NCBI RefSeq assembly: GCF_009362815.1
Contig: NZ_WHNX01000012.1
Coordinates: forward strand, 1-64,000
DNA length: 64,000 nt
Reading direction: 5' to 3'
From: Alkalibaculum sporogenes
GTDB lineage: Bacteria > Bacillota > Clostridia > Eubacteriales > Alkalibacteraceae
Shown in pieces: positions 59,685 to 64,000 of the stretch. A model generated the notes under the pieces. That model made no database searches. It was not told the DNA's origin and saw nothing but the letters and a program-made list of their open reading frames with translations. The number at the start of each line of letters is the position of its first letter. The stretch's first letter is position 1. Both the position numbers and the translations under genes were made by a program.

Positions 59685-60047
59685 TTAATATTCTGTCAAA
59701 GAAAAATTTATATCCCAATAACTCTGGGCTCCTTCTTGTAAATAAGTATTTAGTTTACCGGTTCGATCACCGGCATACATTTGTGCAGTAGGATTACTTG
59801 CACTGGTAGGATCAAAGAATTGTACGGATACCTTTGCAGGTTTCAAGGCATCGGTTATTAATTTTAACTGTGCCCTGGTTAAACCAATCCACCCAATTTC
59901 TATTTTATAGACACCCGCTCGAAGCCTCTCTCGACTCAAGCGAGCAGTTTCAGACCTCTTTGTGTTTTCTGAGTCTATATCCTGAAGAACTACAGAATAT
60001 TCAGAAGGATTGGGAAGAGCAGTGCCACCGATTGTTATCATAGCCAT
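59685..60047 (-). CDS. Phage DUF6711-like tail protein
   Basis: 120 aa beginning MAMITIGGTALPNPSEYSV, typical of DUF6711 proteins in siphovirus tail modules. It lies between tape measure and fibre, the usual place of a distal tail protein. The exact function is unknown. Confidence 0.75.
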   Translation of the reverse strand: MAMITIGGTALPNPSEYSVVLQDIDSENTKRSETARLSRERLRAGVYKIEIGWIGLTRAQLKLITDALKPAKVSVQFFDPTSASNPTAQMYAGDRTGKLNTYLQEGAQSYWDINFSLTEY

Positions 60048-60052
60048 GTCAT

Positions 60053-62695
60053 TTACCTCCCATTACTCCTAGTATTTCTGCGATCAGAGGATTTATATAT
60101 GTAAGCATCCAGTTGATCATTTCCTATTTGTACATATGTATCACCGTTATTTGCTGCTGAAATGGACTGCATTTTACTAAGTAAATTATCCATCTTTAAA
60201 ATCATATTACTAACTCCGCTTGACTCAACATCCATTGTACTTGCAATCGACCTACCTATTATTCCTAAAACTTTATCAGTCAAAGGAATTGCTGCTTCAG
60301 GTCCTGCTTCTCCGAATCCTTGTAAAGTGTTGCCACTTATTCCACCGATTGTAGGTTTTGTAAAGAGTGCTCCTTTTGCATTCCATTTCAGTCCGAAACT
60401 AGGTACACTGGGAGGAGCTAAGCTGAATTTACCTGAAATACTAATGCTAGGCATTTTTAGTTTTGGCAGTGACCACTTAAAATTCATAAAGCCTTTAATT
60501 TTATCAATAGCGGTTTTCACGGCGTTACGCGCAGAGTTGATAGGATTTGTTATGGCGTTTTTGATGTTATTCCAGATAGATACAGCTTTTGACTTAACTG
60601 TATCCCAATTTTTATAAAGTGATACGCCGATAGCTATTATCGCAACAATGGCGATGATTGCTATACCTATCGGTGAAGTTAAGAATGCGATGGCCGCACC
60701 AAGAGCAGATGTAACTGTAGTGGCAATAACACAAATAGCATTCCAAGCAACGGTTGCGGCAGTCATAGCTAATTGGGCTACTTTGCTTGCAATCATAGCT
60801 GATTTTTGCGCTCCCCAGGCAATCACACTTTTACCAAGTGCTAGAGTACTCTTTGCTAATGCTACCACTCCTTCTCCGATCCATTTTGCAGCTCCTACCG
60901 CTTTTGAAGCTACTTTAGCAGCCTTTTCTGCTATCCAACCAGCAGTATTTTTAGCAAGTTCTGCGGTACTTTTTGCAAGTGAAACTACAAAATCTTTCGC
61001 ATACATAGCTGTTAACAGAATAGTTTCTTTTTTGCTTGCAATTTTTGCAGATGTTTCCGTAAATAGGGCAGCTGTAATTCTTGATAGAGCCGCAATGACT
61101 CCTCCGGACTCTCCAATAAAACTTAAAAGCTGTGTGATTTTCCAAGCAGCAAAAAAACCTGCTACTGTTGCAGTCATCGCTTGAACAATACCTTGATTAT
61201 TACTCATCCAATCACCGATTCGACTTAGTGCATCAGCTAATACGTTGAGTATGCCAACAATTACTCCGCCAGTCCATGAGGCAATAGGGAGTAGAAAATT
61301 ATTCCATAGCCAAAGAAACTGAGGTTTTACTGCATCCAGTATAGGATTAAGTATTTTAAAAACTCCTGCTAGCACATTTAAAAACGCTGGTAATGAATCG
61401 TTTATAACCCATACTGCAAAAGGAACTAGTACATTTTCAAACAGCCATCTTAATCCATCCCCGATTTTTGCAGAGATAGGCTGTAAAGCCTTTTTCAAAT
61501 TCTCCCAAGATTCTGTTAAGTTTGTGAAATCAAAGAGCCCCTTTAACTTATTAAAAGAGGCTTCTAAGTTACTTGTATCTATTTTTGGAGCTTCGTATTC
61601 TGGCATGGCAATCGAGTCAAAAGATCCAGGAGATATACCCCCACCACCTCCAGATCCACCTGAACCACCTGAGCCACTATCACTAGAAACAGGAGAGGAT
61701 GGAAGGATATTTAACTCATCGAAACCAGCTATACCTCGCATTGCTGCAGCTGCTTTCTTTGCAGCTTTTGCTTGTTTACCTAATGCTTTAGCTGAATCAT
61801 TAGCTCCACCCGCAAGATTATTTTGAGCCGCGGCAGCTGCTCCGGTAGAAGATGCAAGTGTACCCTCTATTTTTAAACCGAAAAGATTAGCTAAGGCTTT
61901 TAATCCTGCAGTCGCCCAAGTAACAAGACTACCTAAAGCGTTTATAACAGGCTGTAATCCAGCAGTTACAAACATTCCTGCATAAGCAACTAGATCTTTA
62001 AATGCTTGACCTAAACGTGGTAGAGACCAACCAGCTATTTGAGACACACTATCTCCATACTGATTAGTAGCCTGTTCGAGTATAGCGAGTACCCTTATTT
62101 GTTGCTGTTCCTGATAAGTCAACTGATCCCAACTTTTACTACCTGCAATCTGTTTGAAAGCATCTGTGGTTCTTATCATAGCTACGTTGGCATATATACC
62201 AAGAGATTCTATCGCCTCTGTATTACCGAGAATTCCAGATCTTATTCTGTCATTTACATCTTCCATTGTCCTACCAGTTTTACTAGCTATTACAGCACTG
62301 GCTTTCAAAGTTGCTATTGTAACCTTTGCATTTTCGTCAGTATCTCTAGTAATGCCTTTAAACAGGTTCCCATATGTCATTGCATATTCATAAGCAGTAG
62401 TTTCAGCCATACCAAATGCTCGAGCTGTGTTATCAGCAAAATAATTAATATATTTATTCGACTCTTGAAATAGCTCGTTTGTGCGTTGGACACTATTTCT
62501 TAGTCCACGATAAGAGTCCATAAGCTTTACAGCTCCAGCAAGTCCAACGGTTAAACCTGCGAGCCCTAGACCTGCTTTTACGAGTCCCGATATACTTGAT
62601 TTCATTCCTGTGATACCAGACTGTACAGATTTAAGTCCTTTGTTAAAACCACGGGTATCAGCATCGAATACAACTTTTAAGTTCTCAATCGACAT
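60053..62695 (-). CDS. Phage tail tape measure protein
   Basis: 880 aa. The N-terminus has coiled-coil and glycine-rich parts ([20 protein letters not shown]), the middle has several hydrophobic helices (about 540-710, with repeated KAVASK/ALAKST-like units), and a Gly/Ser linker lies near residue 345-360. Its length sets tail length and it helps DNA entry. The ATG at 62695 with GGAGGG upstream is chosen over a longer frame starting at 62734. It begins inside the end of the gpGT frame. Confidence 0.88.
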   Translation of the reverse strand: MSIENLKVVFDADTRGFNKGLKSVQSGITGMKSSISGLVKAGLGLAGLTVGLAGAVKLMDSYRGLRNSVQRTNELFQESNKYINYFADNTARAFGMAETTAYEYAMTYGNLFKGITRDTDENAKVTIATLKASAVIASKTGRTMEDVNDRIRSGILGNTEAIESLGIYANVAMIRTTDAFKQIAGSKSWDQLTYQEQQQIRVLAILEQATNQYGDSVSQIAGWSLPRLGQAFKDLVAYAGMFVTAGLQPVINALGSLVTWATAGLKALANLFGLKIEGTLASSTGAAAAAQNNLAGGANDSAKALGKQAKAAKKAAAAMRGIAGFDELNILPSSPVSSDSGSGGSGGSGGGGGISPGSFDSIAMPEYEAPKIDTSNLEASFNKLKGLFDFTNLTESWENLKKALQPISAKIGDGLRWLFENVLVPFAVWVINDSLPAFLNVLAGVFKILNPILDAVKPQFLWLWNNFLLPIASWTGGVIVGILNVLADALSRIGDWMSNNQGIVQAMTATVAGFFAAWKITQLLSFIGESGGVIAALSRITAALFTETSAKIASKKETILLTAMYAKDFVVSLAKSTAELAKNTAGWIAEKAAKVASKAVGAAKWIGEGVVALAKSTLALGKSVIAWGAQKSAMIASKVAQLAMTAATVAWNAICVIATTVTSALGAAIAFLTSPIGIAIIAIVAIIAIGVSLYKNWDTVKSKAVSIWNNIKNAITNPINSARNAVKTAIDKIKGFMNFKWSLPKLKMPSISISGKFSLAPPSVPSFGLKWNAKGALFTKPTIGGISGNTLQGFGEAGPEAAIPLTDKVLGIIGRSIASTMDVESSGVSNMILKMDNLLSKMQSISAANNGDTYVQIGNDQLDAYIYKSSDRRNTRSNGR

Positions 62696-63376
62696 GTTTA
62701 GCCCTCCTTTCCGCTTTGGCCAAGCGTTTTTCAAATTCTTTCTTATTCACTTTTGGTGATACTTTTTTATTTCCTTCTTCTTTAAGATAGGTATCTAGTT
62801 TTTTAAGTTTGCCAGCAAATGCAGCTCCAGTAAAAGAGGCTGTCTGCCAGCTCGTAGAAATTAATTCTTTTCCTTGTTCAGCTTGTCGTTTGTTAAAAGC
62901 CTTTACACAACAGTTAAATTCCCATAGCTCCATTTCCCATAATTGGTTGGGAAGAATGCCTATGGTAAAAGCATGTTCTATAATTCGTTCCCAGTTGAAT
63001 CCTCTGTTTTGTGAACTGGAAGCCCCAACGCTTTCCGTATTTCGTTTTTTTGATTCTCTGGGAGTTGCAGCTTCTGTAACTTTTTTTCATTTTGTTCCGG
63101 TGTACCCGAGAATTGTAATTCAATTATGTAATCTTGTACGGCAATATTCAAATCTCCGTAATCAAAATTATCAATAACTAGATTTTTAAATTCTTTTAAT
63201 TCTTCCCCTTCTTTTTGGGTAGCGATAGCCAATATGTCTATTAATTCATCAATTTCAGCTACGTCTAACTTACCGAAAATCTGACCAATAGTAGACTTGA
63301 ATCTTTTTTCAATTTTCTTTGCTACGCCTAATTTAGAGTGCAGCTCAAACTGTTGTTCATCTACTTCTAAATACAT
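62685..63376 (-). CDS. Tail assembly chaperone gpGT made by -1 frameshift
   Basis: Reading from 63376, translation reaches A AAA AAC at 63050-63044 (codons 109-111, CAA AAA AAC); a slip of one base back opens a frame without stop to 62685, giving a protein of about 230 aa. The second part reads [20 protein letters not shown] and continues through LWEMELWEF, the typical gpT sequence of siphoviruses, and much of it lies upstream of the first ATG (62933) in that frame, so the frame is not an independent gene. GT fusions bind the tape measure protein during tail assembly. Confidence 0.8.
62978..63376 (-). CDS. Tail assembly chaperone gpG
   Basis: 132 aa, the unshifted product. Mostly helical and acidic ([10 protein letters not shown]-like segments) with a C-terminal stretch [10 protein letters not shown]. 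It is made in larger amounts than gpGT. It lies after the tail tube gene, as usual in siphovirus tail modules. AGGAGG precedes the ATG. Confidence 0.85.
   Translation of the reverse strand: MYLEVDEQQFELHSKLGVAKKIEKRFKSTIGQIFGKLDVAEIDELIDILAIATQKEGEELKEFKNLVIDNFDYGDLNIAVQDYIIELQFSGTPEQNEKKLQKLQLPENQKNEIRKALGLPVHKTEDSTGNEL
63044..63050 (-). promoter_or_regulatory. -1 frameshift slippery heptamer A AAA AAC
   Basis: The heptamer is in the right phase relative to the gpG frame (…A|AAA|AAC), and both frames stay open around it. The coding sequence has seven A in a row here, so the site could also be a mutation hot spot. Confidence 0.75.
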
Positions 63377-63389
63377 TTTTCATTCCTCC

Positions 63390-63785
63390 TTAGGGTGTTG
63401 GTAAAGTTAATAAATTTGCGCCACTACCAGCAAGACTAATATCAATCTCAGCAGATCCATCTGCAGCATGTGAGATTGAAAGACTTTCAATATAGCATGT
63501 TCCACTAAGAAAAGTAGTTTCATCAAGATAAAAGCTTGATTGAAGAGGTGCTCCACTTTCAAAAGCGGCGTGCAATTCCTTTTGTCCTCCATCTTCTTCG
63601 AAGTCTGCGGCTCCATCTGCGCTAGCAGTCCAGTCTTTAATAGATGGGATTTTTTCTTTGTAGTCGTTGCCAAAACTAACTACTTCAGTTATGTCCTTAG
63701 TTAATTCAACTGACCAGTTTGCAAGATGGACAATATCATTACCACCAATCGAAATTTTTCCAGTTACTCCTGAATAAAGTGCCAT
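63390..63785 (-). CDS. Phage major tail (tube) protein
   Basis: 131 aa, beginning MALYSGVTGKISIGGNDIVH, with the strand-rich make-up and the SFGNDYKEKIPSIKDWTASADG segment of tail tube proteins in siphoviruses of Firmicutes. Located before the gpG/gpGT pair. A GGAGG site lies upstream. Confidence 0.8.
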   Translation of the reverse strand: MALYSGVTGKISIGGNDIVHLANWSVELTKDITEVVSFGNDYKEKIPSIKDWTASADGAADFEEDGGQKELHAAFESGAPLQSSFYLDETTFLSGTCYIESLSISHAADGSAEIDISLAGSGANLLTLPTP

Positions 63786-63788
63786 AAT

Positions 63789-64000
63789 TTAATACCTCCT
63801 AATTTCAAAATTTACCGTGTATTCTTGACGCTGTGGATTAGCATTATCGTATCCAATATCAAGTATGGGTGTAGACTGTAGCACGCTAATTTCATTGTCA
63901 TGGTACCGGTTTAAAATAGAAACAACCGCCTTTGCTTTTGCATAAGCGGCTGCCGATGTTGTGTCTCTTGTGCGAACTTGCACATTTTCAATTATATCTG
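63789..64000 (-). CDS. Phage minor capsid or tail-completion protein, partial
   Basis: The frame stays open to the right edge, so the start is outside the window. The visible part includes VQVRTRDTTSAAAYAKAKAV and ends in NFEIRRY; this resembles the minor capsid/tail-terminator proteins that lie before tail tube genes. A GTG at 63983 is inside the gene and is not its start. Confidence 0.6.
   Translation of the reverse strand, partial: DIIENVQVRTRDTTSAAAYAKAKAVVSILNRYHDNEISVLQSTPILDIGYDNANPQRQEYTVNFEIRRY

Noticed and set aside
60162-61184. Plus-strand frames opposite the tape measure gene
   Set aside because: Shadows of a long Ala/Ser/Lys-rich coding sequence; no ribosome sites.
62685-62933. 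Independent 82-aa phage gene starting at 62933
   Set aside because: The conserved gpT sequence continues upstream of this ATG in the same frame; it is better explained as the -1 frameshift product.
62914-63123. 69-aa minus-strand frame within the gpG/gpGT region
   Set aside because: It overlaps the tail chaperone genes in another phase and does not carry the gpT signature.

Overview
The window is AT-rich, low-GC DNA from a Gram-positive anaerobe of the class Clostridia. Three things point there: the gene orders ftsE-ftsX-peptidase, tig-clpP-clpX-lon-engB, rplU-prp-rpmA-obg-yhbY-nadD-yqeK-rsfS and cggR-gap-pgk-tpiA-gpmI-eno; a T-box leader and an L21 leader; and strong GGAGG ribosome-binding sites with many TTG and GTG starts. 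The protein families (DUF1667 with GlpA-like oxidoreductases, a K+-dependent membrane pyrophosphatase, a T-box controlled leuS) fit a lineage near Alkaliphilus or its relatives, but the genus is an inference.

Layout. 1-230: a 58-bp tandem repeat at the window edge. 231-3297 (minus): a three-gene glycerol-3-phosphate-dehydrogenase-like operon whose leader holds an intrinsic terminator. 3880-8321: ftsE, ftsX, an M23 murein hydrolase with coiled coil, and a C-terminal processing protease. 8431-8786: a 356-bp non-coding mobile-like element. 8899-13782: SOS-boxed uvrB-uvrA. 14582-21149: trigger factor, ClpP, ClpX, Lon, EngB. 21231-25521: a cluster of unknown genes, including three small hydrophobic membrane proteins (two of them tandem 49/50-aa paralogues), an Arg/Glu-rich protein and a cytoplasmic subtilase; two genes here seem to start at ATT. 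25628-28240: QueG and RNase G. 28240-28595: second copy of the 356-bp element, just upstream of the rplU promoter. 28650-33098: ribosome and GTPase genes. 33202-36421: T-box-leuS-trmL. 36649-40422: Na/Pi transporter, thioredoxin reductase, a lone BMP-type lipoprotein. 40566-48917: a gluconeogenic-type GAPDH on the minus strand, divergent from a complete CggR-controlled lower-glycolysis operon. 49169-55168: secG, hppA, a DUF1294 protein, rnr, smpB and tmRNA. 55344-64000 (minus): the lysis and tail end of a siphovirus-like prophage that begins right after tmRNA and runs off the right edge.

Working together: UvrA/UvrB repair DNA under LexA; Tig, ClpXP and Lon handle folding and proteolysis; RNase R, SmpB and tmRNA rescue ribosomes; FtsEX probably activates the M23 hydrolase next to it; Prp trims the L27 precursor encoded beside it; and the two GAPDHs on either side of the CggR promoter look like a glycolysis/gluconeogenesis switch. 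The most unusual items are the two 356-bp elements with terminal inverted repeats and flanking direct repeats, the miniprotein cluster, the ATT starts, the terminator in the glp-like leader, and a -1 frameshift site (A AAA AAC) in the phage tail-assembly genes.
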